Position numbers and translations under genes: made by a program
Assembly (NCBI GenBank): GCA_902805885.1
Contig: CADCUM010000008.1
Coordinates: 1 to 51,594 of the forward strand
Length of the DNA: 51,594 nucleotides
Direction of reading: 5' to 3'
Source: an uncultured Nocardioides sp.
Lineage (GTDB): Bacteria > Actinomycetota > Actinomycetes > Propionibacteriales > Nocardioidaceae
In this document: one piece after another, positions 21,250 through 29,349 of the stretch
Numbering within the stretch: position 1 is the stretch's first letter
Layout: the number at the start of each line of letters is the position of its first letter
The notes under the pieces: generated by a model
The model's input: the letters and a program-made list of their open reading frames with translations, nothing else
Databases searched by the model: none
Told to the model about the DNA's origin: nothing

Positions 21250-21825
21250 TCAGATCGGCGTGCGGTGGAAGCCGGCGTACGACTTGGACGGCGTCGGGCC
21301 GCGCTGCCCCTGGTAGCGCGAGCCGTACCGCGCCGAGCCGTACGGGTGCTCGCTCGGCGAGCTGAGCCGGAAGAAGCAGAGCTGGCCGATCTTCATCCCG
21401 GGGTAGAGCAGGATCGGCAGGGTCGCGACGTTGGCCAGCTCGAGGGTGACGTGGCCCGAGAACCCGGGGTCGACGAAGCCGGCCGTCGCGTGGGTCAGGA
21501 GACCGAGCCGGCCCAGGGACGACTTCCCCTCGACGCGCGCGGCGAGGTCGTCAGGGAGGCTGACGACCTCGAGCGTCGAGCCGAGCACGAACTCGCCGGG
21601 GTGCAGGATGAACGGCTCGTCGCCCTCCGGCTCGACCTCGCGCGTCAGGTCGGACTGGTCGGCGGCGGGGTCGATGTGCGGGTAGCGGTGGTTCTCGAAG
21701 ACCCGGAAGTAGCGGTCCAGCCGGAAGTCCACGCTCGAGGGCTGGAGCATCGCGGGGTCCCAGGGCTCCAGGGCGATCCGCCCGGCGTCGATCTCGGCGG
21801 TGATGTCGCGGTCGGAGAGCAGCAC
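21250..21825 (-). CDS. dcd: dCTP deaminase, probably bifunctional dCTP deaminase/dUTPase
   Basis: A 191-residue protein, full length. It has [15 protein letters not shown] at the start, the active-site block [34 protein letters not shown] (about residues 108-140, split by Ser/Arg and Glu catalytic residues), and the C-terminal lid [13 protein letters not shown]. It converts dCTP to dUTP and, in the actinobacterial bifunctional type, on to dUMP for thymidylate synthesis. GTG 21825 follows a TAGGGT box at seven bases, so translation is probably leaderless. Confidence 0.95.
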   Translation of the reverse strand: MLLSDRDITAEIDAGRIALEPWDPAMLQPSSVDFRLDRYFRVFENHRYPHIDPAADQSDLTREVEPEGDEPFILHPGEFVLGSTLEVVSLPDDLAARVEGKSSLGRLGLLTHATAGFVDPGFSGHVTLELANVATLPILLYPGMKIGQLCFFRLSSPSEHPYGSARYGSRYQGQRGPTPSKSYAGFHRTPI

Positions 21826-21832
21826 GGTCGCG

Positions 21833-21838
21833 ACCCTA
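21833..21838 (-). promoter_or_regulatory. -10 box for a leaderless dcd transcript
   Basis: TAGGGT on the minus strand is separated by seven bases from GTG 21825 and no ribosome site is present. Confidence 0.5.
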
Positions 21839-21904
21839 GGCCCACACCGCCGGTCGAGGAAGGCCGAGGGCCTGGCACGAGACCCCTCCTGGCACGATGT
21901 GCCG

Positions 21905-22666
21905 GTGACTTTCCACCGCTACGTCGCCCTCGGCGACTCGTTCACGGAGGGCGTCGGCGACCCCGACCCCAGGCGACCCAACGGCCTGCGCGGCTGGGCG
22001 GACCGGGTGGCTGAGGCGCTCGCCGCCGGCACCGACGACTTCGGCTACGCCAACCTCGCCATCCGCGGGCGCAAGCTCGGCGCGATCATCGACGAGCAGC
22101 TCGAACCGGCGCTCGCCCTCGAGCCCGACCTCGTCACCATCCACGGCGGCGGCAACGACGTGCTGCGCCCCAAGGTCGACGTCGACGCCCTCGCCGCGAC
22201 GTACGACGGCGCGATCGCGCGCCTGACGGCGACCGGGGCGCACGTCGTGATGTTCACGCTCTACGACCCGGGCCCGAAGGGCATCTACGGCCCCGTGCGC
22301 GGCCGGATGGCGATCTTCAACGAGTGGGTCCGCGAGATCGCCGACGACCGCGGCGTCACCGTGGTCGACCTCTGGCGGATGCGCGGACACGACCCGGGCC
22401 AGGTGATGGACCCCGACCGGATGCACCTCAACGCCGCCGGCCACCAGCACGTCGCCATCGCCGTGCTCGACGCTCTCGGCCTCCCCCACGAGCTCCAGCC
22501 GCACCCGCCGCGCGAGCTGCCGGCGCTGCGTCGGCGGCAGCAGTGGGGCGAGCACGCACGCTGGACCCGCGAGTTCCTGGGGCCGTGGGTGCACCGCCGG
22601 GTCACCGGCCGGTCCTCCGGGGACGGCGTCGAGCCGAAGCGCCCGGGGCTGCTCCCGCTCGACTGA
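21905..22666 (+). CDS. SGNH/GDSL-family hydrolase
   Basis: A 253-residue cytoplasmic esterase-like protein without a signal peptide. SGNH blocks are visible: GDSFTEG with the nucleophile Ser at about residue 11, the block II glycine in [16 protein letters not shown] with the block III Asn near residue 80, and [12 protein letters not shown] with the catalytic Asp/His near 180-183. The substrate is unknown; close actinobacterial relatives are annotated only as lipase or esterase. GTG 21905 is chosen because homologous sequence starts there ([12 protein letters not shown]). A longer upstream reading would run into dcd. Confidence 0.9.
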   Translation: MTFHRYVALGDSFTEGVGDPDPRRPNGLRGWADRVAEALAAGTDDFGYANLAIRGRKLGAIIDEQLEPALALEPDLVTIHGGGNDVLRPKVDVDALAATYDGAIARLTATGAHVVMFTLYDPGPKGIYGPVRGRMAIFNEWVREIADDRGVTVVDLWRMRGHDPGQVMDPDRMHLNAAGHQHVAIAVLDALGLPHELQPHPPRELPALRRRQQWGEHARWTREFLGPWVHRRVTGRSSGDGVEPKRPGLLPLD

Positions 22667-22761
22667 CGCCGGCACTCCGCGCAGGCCCGGACGCGTTCGA
22701 GGGTGCGGACCGCTCCCCGCCCTGGGTCGGGTAGCATCCCTCCTCGTCGGTCAGCCGACGT

Positions 22762-22837
22762 GCGGATGTAGCTCAGCTGGTAGAGCGCGACCTTCCCAAG
22801 GTCGATGTCGCGAGTTCGAATCTCGTCATCCGCTCCA
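22762..22837 (+). tRNA. tRNA-Gly (anticodon CCC)
   Basis: A 76-nt cloverleaf including an encoded CCA. The acceptor arms GCGGATG and CATCCGC pair fully. The D arm is GCTC/GAGC, the anticodon stem CGACC/GGTCG encloses loop TTCCCAA with anticodon CCC, and the T arm is GCGAG-TTCGAAT-CTCGT. It reads codon GGG. A TAGCAT -10-like hexamer lies about 30 bases upstream (near 22731). Confidence 0.96.
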
Positions 22838-22844
22838 TCCTCCC

Positions 22845-22927
22845 CCGAGCGGGCACTTCGTTCCCGCCACCCCTGCCGAGCGGGCACTTCGTTCCCGTCA
22901 TTCCCGGCGAGCGGGCACCTCGTCTCG
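22845..22927 (+). repeat. 31-bp tandem repeat directly downstream of tRNA-Gly
   Basis: Two identical 22-base cores (each containing GAGCGGGCACTTCGTTCCCG) start at 22845 and 22876, and a third, diverged copy (GCGAGCGGGCACCTCGTCTC) starts at 22907, so the period is exactly 31 bp. Each core can form a small hairpin (GGGCA/TTCCC). The repeats begin eight bases after the tRNA and may serve as a terminator or be a slipped simple element. Confidence 0.75.
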
Positions 22928-23061
22928 ATGACGTGCCGTCTCGGTCAGGTCAGCGCGAGCGAGGTGCTCGGTCGGCGCTGTTGCTGGTGGGAGACTTGCG
23001 ACATTTGGGACCAGTGGGGACAGTGGGACGGAACTATCCACCACTCCGAGGACCTTCCCCC

Positions 23062-24294
23062 ATGCCTCCCCTCCCCTCCCGCACCCAGCCCGGCACCCCC
23101 AGCGAGCCGACGAGCGACGCGCCGGCCGAGCGCGGCCGCGGCCGCCGTACGGCTGCCGGCGCCGCCGCGGCACTCGCCCTGACGCTCGCGGTCGCACCGT
23201 TCCTCCCGTCCGACGACGACAGCGGCCCGGACGGCCTCGCCCCCGCCGGCGACGCGCCGCCAATCGCTGCGAGCGCTGCTCCCGGGCTCGGTGAGCTCAC
23301 CCCGGCGATGCAGCGCGAGATCGACCGCGTCGTCGCCGCGGGCCGCGACCTCGGTGCGGTCGACGGTCGGAGCGCCGTCGCTCGCGAGCTGGCGCGGTGC
23401 GCCACCTTCGCAGGGCAGCGCTACTGCCTCGGCGTCGGCTGGACGACGCAGGACGAGGCCCAGGTGGCCGCGCGTCTCGCGGCCCCCGCCCCCCGTACAG
23501 GCCAGGAGCGCACCGGCGACCTCGGGCCGGCCGCGATCCTCGCCAGGGCGGCTCGGATGTCGCCACGTGAGCGGGCCGCCACCGAGCGCGCCGAGCTCAC
23601 GATGGCGGCCCGCTCCGTCGCGAAGGTGTGGCAGATCCGGCACGAGATCCAGGGCGTCCCGCTGCCCGAGAAGTTCCGCGTCGGGAGCCGGGCGGTCGTG
23701 AGCGGCCGGCCCGCGGCCACGGCGTACCCGACCGACAAGTACCAGATCCTCAACGGGCGCCGCACCCTGGCCCAGAACGAGTACTACTGGTGCGGGCCGG
23801 CCGCGATGCAGGCGATCGCCTGGGGCTCGCAGGGCAAGCGGATGAACCAGGCCTTCTGGGCGCGACGGCTCCGCACCTCGACCGCGGGCACCGCGATCAC
23901 CGACATGGTGCGCGTCGTCAACCGGCACACCGACTACGACGACGAGGCGCACGCGGGTCCCTACGTCGCGCTCGACGTCGCGGACTTCAGCTTCGACGAG
24001 TGGTACCTCCTGATGATGCGCCACGTGCACGACTACCAGGCGCCCGTCGTGCTCCACCCGGTCCTGCTGAAGCGCTACTTCCCCTACCTCGACGACGACG
24101 CGAGCGGGCACTTCCAGGTCGGCCGCGGCTTCGACCAGAACCCGGACGGCAACCCTCGGCTGGGGTACTTCGAGCCGTGGGACCAGTCGCGCTTCGACCC
24201 GAGCGAGCCGCACATCCCGCGCGTCCAGTGGCGCAACGCCTACCGCTCCTACCGCGCCAACCAGGACCACTTCCAGCACAACGTGGGCGTCTGA
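23062..24294 (+). CDS. Exported C39-like cysteine peptidase family protein
   Basis: A 410-residue protein. It has a basic N-terminus and a hydrophobic segment (AAGAAAALALTLAVAPFL, about residues 34-51) acting as signal or anchor, then a 150-residue helical region. The peptidase_C39-like domain occupies residues 230-400: NEYYWCGPAAMQAIAWG carries the likely nucleophile Cys with the preceding Gln/Asn. SGHFQVGRGFDQ carries the His. This layout is typical of actinobacterial extracytoplasmic C39-like proteins of unknown substrate. ATG 23062 is chosen, with GAGGA eight bases upstream. Its stop overlaps the ATG of the following lipoprotein gene (TGATG), so the two are coupled. Confidence 0.8.
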   Translation: MPPLPSRTQPGTPSEPTSDAPAERGRGRRTAAGAAAALALTLAVAPFLPSDDDSGPDGLAPAGDAPPIAASAAPGLGELTPAMQREIDRVVAAGRDLGAVDGRSAVARELARCATFAGQRYCLGVGWTTQDEAQVAARLAAPAPRTGQERTGDLGPAAILARAARMSPRERAATERAELTMAARSVAKVWQIRHEIQGVPLPEKFRVGSRAVVSGRPAATAYPTDKYQILNGRRTLAQNEYYWCGPAAMQAIAWGSQGKRMNQAFWARRLRTSTAGTAITDMVRVVNRHTDYDDEAHAGPYVALDVADFSFDEWYLLMMRHVHDYQAPVVLHPVLLKRYFPYLDDDASGHFQVGRGFDQNPDGNPRLGYFEPWDQSRFDPSEPHIPRVQWRNAYRSYRANQDHFQHNVGV

Positions 24295-25427
24295 TGGCCG
24301 TCCGTACGGCGCTCGCCGCGGCTCTGCTGCTCGCCGCGACCGGCTGCACCGCGGACGACACGGACCCCGCGAGCAGCCCGGGCGAGCGCACCACCGAGAC
24401 ACCGTCGGAGACGGCTCCGGAGTCGCCGGCCTCGACGGAGCCGGAGACTCCCGAGCCCAGCAGCACCGGGTCACCCACGGACACCACGGCCGGGGACCGG
24501 GTCGCCCTCCTCGACTGGCAGGACACCGGCGAGCCGGTCGACGCGCGGGTGACGGTCGGCGACGAGTGGCGGGTCGCGGTCGACCGGTCCCGCACGACCG
24601 CCGAGCTCACCGGGCCGACGGGCGGCCTCGCCCTCCCGGCCGGTCCCCGGCGCCGGTTCTCCGAGGTGCTCCTCGACGACGAGTGGGCGGTGCTGGTCGC
24701 CCAGGACCGTGCCGAGAGCAGGCCGTCCGTGGCGCGGGTCGTCGAGCTCGCGACGGGCGACGTACGCCGCGTGGTGACGCCCGAGCCGGCGAGCGGCGGC
24801 TCGTGGGCGATGGCCGACGGCAGCCTCTGGTACCCCACCACCGGCGACGGCGGCGCCTACTGCCTGGCGACCCTGGCGCTCGCCGACAGCAACGGCGAGG
24901 ACGGCTGGTGCGCCGAGCCGCGCACCGGCTGGTCGGGGCTCACCGCGAGCAGCGCGGGCGTCGGCATGATGACCTTCGACGACCGCCGGCCGGTGGCGTG
25001 CCGGACGGTCAACCTGGTGGACGGGAGCGGCCTGCCCCAGCCCGTCGCGGAGGCCGAGCCCTGCACGGGCTGGGACGTCGCGGCCACGGAGACCGGAGCG
25101 ATCTGGTCGGTCGTGCCCAGGGCGAGGCGGCAGGAGGAGGCGACCTTCCACGCCACGTCCGAGGACGGTGTCGTGGACCTGGGCGCCGGCACCACCGGCT
25201 CACTGGTGCCGTGCGGCGACTCGGTGTTCTTCGTCCGCGACCCGCAGGACCGCGACGACCCTGCCCGGCTGATGCGCTGGACCGCCGGTCCGGAGCTGGA
25301 GATCGCCTACGAGTCGCGCTCGCGTGGCAACGCGTTCCTCGGCGAGCCGGTGTGCTCGGGCGACGTCCTCACGCTGTCGTCGTACGGCCAGGACGGCGAC
25401 GAGCAGGTCTGGGCGAGGGTCGACTAG
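24294..25427 (+). CDS. Lipoprotein, probable beta-propeller, unknown function
   Basis: A 377-residue lipoprotein: signal MAVRTALAAALLLAATGC with lipidated Cys18, a Ser/Thr/Glu/Pro-rich linker of about 50 residues, then a beta-rich domain (residues 70-377) with repeating Trp/Gly strands and six spaced cysteines (AYCLAT, GWCAEP, VACRTV, EPCTGW, VPCGDS, PVCSGD), probably three disulfides. It shares one base with the upstream C39-like gene stop, so the two may act together at the cell surface. Family not recognised. Confidence 0.8.
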   Translation: MAVRTALAAALLLAATGCTADDTDPASSPGERTTETPSETAPESPASTEPETPEPSSTGSPTDTTAGDRVALLDWQDTGEPVDARVTVGDEWRVAVDRSRTTAELTGPTGGLALPAGPRRRFSEVLLDDEWAVLVAQDRAESRPSVARVVELATGDVRRVVTPEPASGGSWAMADGSLWYPTTGDGGAYCLATLALADSNGEDGWCAEPRTGWSGLTASSAGVGMMTFDDRRPVACRTVNLVDGSGLPQPVAEAEPCTGWDVAATETGAIWSVVPRARRQEEATFHATSEDGVVDLGAGTTGSLVPCGDSVFFVRDPQDRDDPARLMRWTAGPELEIAYESRSRGNAFLGEPVCSGDVLTLSSYGQDGDEQVWARVD

Positions 25428-25438
25428 CGTCGGGTGGC

Positions 25439-26065
25439 GTGACGTTCACCGGCTTCCCCGTCGCGGCGCTCGACTTCTACGACGACCTCGAGATGGACAA
25501 CACCCGGTCGTTCTGGGAGGCGCACCGCACGACGTACGCCGAGGCGGTGCAGGCGCCGATGAAGGCGCTGTGCGCCGAGCTGGAGCCGGAGTTCGGCAGC
25601 GCGAAGGTGTTCCGCCCCTATCGCGACGTCCGCTTCGCCAAGGACAAGACGCCCTACAAGACCCACCAGGGCGCGTTCGTCGCCTCCGGGCCGTCGACGG
25701 GCTGGTACGTGGAGATCTCCGCGCGCGGCACCCGGGTCGGCGCGGGCTTCTACGACGCGGCGGGCCCACGACTGACAGCCATCCGCGCGGCGATGGCCGA
25801 CGACCGCACCGGTGCCGCGCTCGACCAGCTGCTGGCGGCGTACGACGGCGACGGCTGGGAGATCGGCGGCGAGCAGCTCAAGACGGCGCCCCGCGGCTGG
25901 CCGGCCGACCACCCGCGCATCCACCTGCTGCGGCGCAAGCAGCTCTTCGTGGGGCGCTCGTACGGCTTCGAGGAGGACGCGATCGGCCCGACCCTGGCCG
26001 ACCGCGTCCGCGACGACTGGCGCGCGCTCCGGCCGCTGGTCGAGTGGATCGCCGAGCGGGACTGA
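25439..26065 (+). CDS. DUF2461 domain-containing protein
   Basis: A 208-residue protein matching DUF2461 (TIGR02453) over its length: FYDDLEMDNTRSFWEAHR at residues 13-30, FRPYRDVRFAKDKTPYKTH near 58-76 and the C-terminal RRKQLFVGRSYGF. The family is widespread and uncharacterised. GTG 25439 is preceded by TAGCGT eight bases upstream, which overlaps the stop codon of the preceding lipoprotein gene, so a leaderless start is likely. Confidence 0.92.
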   Translation: MTFTGFPVAALDFYDDLEMDNTRSFWEAHRTTYAEAVQAPMKALCAELEPEFGSAKVFRPYRDVRFAKDKTPYKTHQGAFVASGPSTGWYVEISARGTRVGAGFYDAAGPRLTAIRAAMADDRTGAALDQLLAAYDGDGWEIGGEQLKTAPRGWPADHPRIHLLRRKQLFVGRSYGFEEDAIGPTLADRVRDDWRALRPLVEWIAERD

Positions 26066-26078
26066 CGGCCTCCCGGCC

Positions 26079-26145
26079 GGGGTAGTTCAGGGCAGAACGG
26101 TCGTCCTGGCACCCGAAGGACCACCGTCCCGCCCTGAACTACCCC
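26079..26145. repeat. 67-bp hairpin-forming element (copy 1 of a dispersed repeat)
   Basis: The perfect 15-bp arms GGGGTAGTTCAGGGC (26079-26093) and GCCCTGAACTACCCC (26131-26145) enclose a second stem (ACGGT/ACCGT) and a third (GTCCT/AGGAC), so almost the whole element folds. The left-arm sequence GTTCAGGGCAGAACGGT recurs at about 35904 and 35948. It lies 14 bp after a stop codon and may also terminate transcription. Confidence 0.8.
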
Positions 26146-26201
26146 ACCTCCGTCGTCCGGCAGTTCACCCGGACGTCGCCGGGCCGTCCGAGGGTGGGGG
26201 C

Positions 26202-26765
26202 ATGCCCAAGCACAACGCGTTCCTCCACATCGGCCCCGGCGTCCTGGGGGTCGCCTCGACCCACGCGGCACTCGTCGACAACCACACGCTGGCCCGCGCC
26301 GGCCTCGCGGTGCCCCGGCTGGACGCGGCACACATGCAGCACGCCGACCTCGAGATCCGGCGGCTGCACCAGGAGGCGGGCCTGCGTCGCAAGGACGTCG
26401 AGGGCGCCTGGGCCGAGGTGTGCCGCCAGGCCTACCGCGCCAAGCGTGACGTGGTGATCAGCCAGCCCGGGCTCGTCGAGGCGACCGACGACCAGGCGGC
26501 GCTGGCGTACGACGGCCTGTTCGGCTTCCGCGTCCACCTCGTGCTCACCCCGCCGGCCGTCCCCGACGACCTCGAGGCGGCGTTCGGGCCGTGGACCCGG
26601 TTGGTGAGGAAGCAGGGCCGCCGCTTCGTGGTGCCCGTCGGCGCAGGCATGGCGCCCACCGTCTTCGCCGGCGAGCTCGCGCGGCTCGCCCACGACGTAC
26701 GGCGTGAGCGCGCCGAGCGGGCGCTCCTCAAGCGGGCCCGGCGCGCCAAGCCCTCAGCGGCCTGA
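26202..26765 (+). CDS. Degenerate sulfotransferase-like protein
   Basis: A 187-residue protein. It follows the order of actinobacterial sulfotransferase-family proteins: FLHIG at residues 7-11, an N-x-x-L-x-x-x-G-L-x-x-P segment (NHTLARAGLAVP), a His-rich stretch, a GAWAEVCRQA helix, DVVISQPGL and FRVHLVLTPP. The usual P-loop for the PAPS cofactor (PKTGTT type) after LHIG is replaced by PGVLGVAST, and the protein stops where the second half of the enzyme would begin. It therefore probably cannot bind PAPS. This assignment is by pattern only. ATG 26202 lacks a strong ribosome site. Confidence 0.6.
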   Translation: MPKHNAFLHIGPGVLGVASTHAALVDNHTLARAGLAVPRLDAAHMQHADLEIRRLHQEAGLRRKDVEGAWAEVCRQAYRAKRDVVISQPGLVEATDDQAALAYDGLFGFRVHLVLTPPAVPDDLEAAFGPWTRLVRKQGRRFVVPVGAGMAPTVFAGELARLAHDVRRERAERALLKRARRAKPSAA

Positions 26766-26790
26766 TCCCGCTGGGCGTCCGAAGCCGGCC

Positions 26791-27249
26791 TCAGTGCGGC
26801 TGCCAGGCGTCCTCGTCGGCGGTCAGGGCGCTGATCGAGGACGGCAGCTCACCGTCGGCGAGCTGCTGGATCGTCACCTGCTCGAAGACCTCGCGGAGCG
26901 CGCGGCGGGCGGCGATCCAGACGTGCTGGAGGACCTGGGTGCTCTCGTCGTAGTCGACCGCCTCGGGGCGCAGGCCGTAGACCGAGACCAGTGGCCCGTC
27001 GACCGCGCGGATCACGTCGGCGACCGACACGGACGAGGGCTGCCGGGCGAAGCGCCACCCCCCGGACTGACCGCGCTGGGAGACCACGATGTCGGCCTTG
27101 CGCAGGTCGGCGAGGATCGCCTGGAGGAAGCCGTGCGGGATGTCCTGGGCCTTGCCGAGCGCCTCGGCGCTGACCGGCGAGGACGCGTCGCGGGTCGCGA
27201 TCTCGACGAGGGCCCGCAGGGCGTAGTCCGACTTCGCTGAGACGCGCAC
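26791..27249 (-). CDS. Rrf2-family transcriptional regulator without cysteines
   Basis: A 152-residue regulator. The N-terminal winged helix (SAKSDYALRALVEIA, then IPHGFLQAILADLRKADIVVSQRG) and the wing GGWRFARQPSSVSVADVIRAVDGPL are typical of Rrf2. Rrf2 proteins that bind Fe-S clusters use three cysteines in the C-terminal half. This protein has no Cys at all, so it must sense something else or act only through its partner site. It is divergent from fadE5 with a 138-bp gap that holds the 14-bp operator, making it one candidate regulator of fadE5. GTG 27249 is the start that gives the standard N-terminus. Confidence 0.9.
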   Translation of the reverse strand: MRVSAKSDYALRALVEIATRDASSPVSAEALGKAQDIPHGFLQAILADLRKADIVVSQRGQSGGWRFARQPSSVSVADVIRAVDGPLVSVYGLRPEAVDYDESTQVLQHVWIAARRALREVFEQVTIQQLADGELPSSISALTADEDAWQPH

Positions 27250-27327
27250 GGGGCCAGTTTCACAGATCGGCGCAACGAATGTGACAGACCCCGTGTTGCG
27301 AACGCGGCCAGGGCGTAGCATCATTTG

Positions 27328-27341
27328 TTACCGGCGAGTAG
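27328..27341 (+). promoter_or_regulatory. Near-palindromic operator in the fadE5 promoter, shared with etfD
   Basis: TTACCGGCGAGTAG begins six bases after a TAGCAT -10-like hexamer (27316-27321), so it would cover the transcription start. It differs from the etfD site at 10116 at two of 14 positions. Bound protein here would block initiation of fadE5. Confidence 0.6.
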
Positions 27342-27387
27342 CGACTCGCCCCGGACGCACCTCACGACACGGAAACGGGTGGAAGCT

Positions 27388-29277
27388 GTGAGCCACTACA
27401 AGACCAACCTCCGCGACATCGAGTTCAACCTCTTCGAGGTGCTCGGTCGGGACGAGGTGCTCGGCACCGGCCCCTTCGCCGAGATCGACAGCGAGAGCGC
27501 CCGCGAGATCCTCCGCGAGGTCGAGCGCCTCTCCCGCGAGGACCTGGCGTCGTCGTACGAGGACAGCGACCGCAACCCGCCCGTCTTCGACCCCGCGACC
27601 CACACCGCGCCGGTCCCGGAGAGCTTCAAGAAGAGCTACCAGGCGTGGATGGACTCCGAGTTCTGGCGCCTGCAGGTGTTCGAGGAGATGGGCGGCACGC
27701 CCGCGCCGTCCTCCCTCATCTGGGCCCTCGGCGAGATGGTGCTCGGCGCCAACGCGCCGGTCTGGATGTACGCCGCCGGCCCGGCGTTCGCCAACGTCGT
27801 CCACCGCAACGGCAACGAGCGCGACCGCCAGGTCGCCCAGCACATGGTCGACCGGCAGTGGGGCTGCACGATGGTCCTCACCGAGCCCGACGCGGGCTCC
27901 GACGTCGGCGCCGGCCGCGCCAAGGCCACGCCGAACGAGGACGGCTCCTGGAACGTCACCGGGGTCAAGCGCTTCATCACCAGCGCGACGCACGACATGA
28001 GCGAGAACATCATGCACCTCGTGCTCGCCCGTCCCGAGGGCGTCGAGGGCGTGGGCGGGCCCGGCACCAAGGGCCTCTCGCTCTTCTGGATGCCCGAGCA
28101 CCACTTCGACCTCGAGACCGGCGAGCTGACCGGCGAGCGCAACGGCGTCTACGTCACAGGTGTCGAGCACAAGATGGGCATCAAGGTGTCCAACACCTGC
28201 GAGGTCACCTTCGGCGACCCGCAGGTCGGCGGCGGCGAGCCCGCCAAGGGCTGGCTGCTGGGCGAGGTCCACGAGGGCATCGCGCAGATGTTCCAGGTCA
28301 TCGAGAACGCCCGGATGATGGTCGGCACCAAGGCCATCGCCACGCTGTCCGCCGGCTACCTCGCCGCGCTGGACTACGCCAAGGAGCGCGTGCAGGGCGC
28401 CGACCTGACCCAGGCGGCCGACAAGAGCGCGCCGCGCGTGACGATCACGCACCACCCCGACGTACGCCGCTCGCTGATGGTCCAGAAGTCCTTCGCCGAG
28501 GCGATGCGCTCGCTGGTGCTCTACACCGCGACCTGGCAGGACGCGGTGATGATCGCGGAGCACGCCGGCACCGCCGACTCCGACGAGGCGCGCCTCGCCG
28601 CGGCCGTCAACGACCTGCTGCTGCCGATCGTCAAGGGCTACGGCTCCGAGCGGTCGTGGGTGCTGCTCGGCACCGAGTCGCTCCAGACGTTCGGCGGCTC
28701 GGGCTTCCTGCAGGACTACCCCGTCGAGCAGTACGTCCGCGACGCCAAGATCGACACGCTCTACGAGGGCACCACCGCGATCCAGGGCCAGGACTTCTTC
28801 TTCCGCAAGATCGTCAAGGACCAGGGCCGCGCGCTGGGCCACCTGGCGAAGGAGATCGAGGGGTTCATCACCTCCGAGGCCGGCAACGGCCGGCTCAAGA
28901 ACGAGCGCGCCCTGCTCGCGGCCGCGCTCGAGGACGCGAACGCCATCGTCGGCCACATGATCAACGACCTGATGTCCGCGGACGTGTCGGCCGAGGGTGG
29001 CGACGTCCGCAACATCTACAAGGTGGGGCTCAACACCACCCGCCTGCTGATGGCCCTCGGCGACGTCGTCTGCGGCTGGCTGCTGCTGCGGCAGGCCGAG
29101 GTCGCCCTCGCCAAGCTCGCGGGCGAGGTGTCCGCCAAGGACAAGGCGTTCTACGAGGGCAAGGTCGCCGCGGCGCAGTTCTTCGCCCAGACCAACCTCC
29201 CCCGCATCGCCGCCGAGCGGGCCATCGCCGAGGGCATCACCCTCGAGCTGATGGACCTCGACGAGGCGGCCTTCTGA
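27388..29277 (+). CDS. fadE5: Acyl-CoA dehydrogenase, FadE5 type
   Basis: A 629-residue flavoprotein of the large FadE5/ACAD-C subfamily. The start [20 protein letters not shown] closely matches the FadE5 N-terminus. FAD/substrate motifs include [19 protein letters not shown] (near residue 160) and a late [16 protein letters not shown] with the probable catalytic base Glu460. It introduces the first double bond in fatty acyl-CoAs and passes electrons to ETF, hence to EtfD. GTG 27388 has GGAAG upstream. It carries the same operator as etfD and is divergent from an Rrf2 regulator. Confidence 0.93.
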   Translation: MSHYKTNLRDIEFNLFEVLGRDEVLGTGPFAEIDSESAREILREVERLSREDLASSYEDSDRNPPVFDPATHTAPVPESFKKSYQAWMDSEFWRLQVFEEMGGTPAPSSLIWALGEMVLGANAPVWMYAAGPAFANVVHRNGNERDRQVAQHMVDRQWGCTMVLTEPDAGSDVGAGRAKATPNEDGSWNVTGVKRFITSATHDMSENIMHLVLARPEGVEGVGGPGTKGLSLFWMPEHHFDLETGELTGERNGVYVTGVEHKMGIKVSNTCEVTFGDPQVGGGEPAKGWLLGEVHEGIAQMFQVIENARMMVGTKAIATLSAGYLAALDYAKERVQGADLTQAADKSAPRVTITHHPDVRRSLMVQKSFAEAMRSLVLYTATWQDAVMIAEHAGTADSDEARLAAAVNDLLLPIVKGYGSERSWVLLGTESLQTFGGSGFLQDYPVEQYVRDAKIDTLYEGTTAIQGQDFFFRKIVKDQGRALGHLAKEIEGFITSEAGNGRLKNERALLAAALEDANAIVGHMINDLMSADVSAEGGDVRNIYKVGLNTTRLLMALGDVVCGWLLLRQAEVALAKLAGEVSAKDKAFYEGKVAAAQFFAQTNLPRIAAERAIAEGITLELMDLDEAAF

Positions 29278-29296
29278 CGCTGCGCCCCTGAACGCG

Positions 29297-29327
29297 GAGA
29301 GCCCCCGGACGTGGTCCGGGGGCTCTC
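29297..29327. terminator. Bidirectional hairpin terminator
   Basis: The arms GAGAGCCCCCGGAC (29297-29310) and GTCCGGGGGCTCTC (29314-29327) pair perfectly over 14 bp around a three-base loop. It lies between the convergent fadE5 gene and the gene at 29350-30651 and can serve both. Confidence 0.85.
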
Positions 29328-29349
29328 GTCGTCCTCGCGTGTCGTGGGG

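Noticed and set aside
22762..22837. tRNA-Gly as a phage attachment site
   Set aside because: No integrase and no second copy of the tRNA 3' end was seen in the window.
22845..22927. CRISPR array
   Set aside because: Only three units with a 31-bp period and 9-base spacers that are not variable in length. No cas genes are present.
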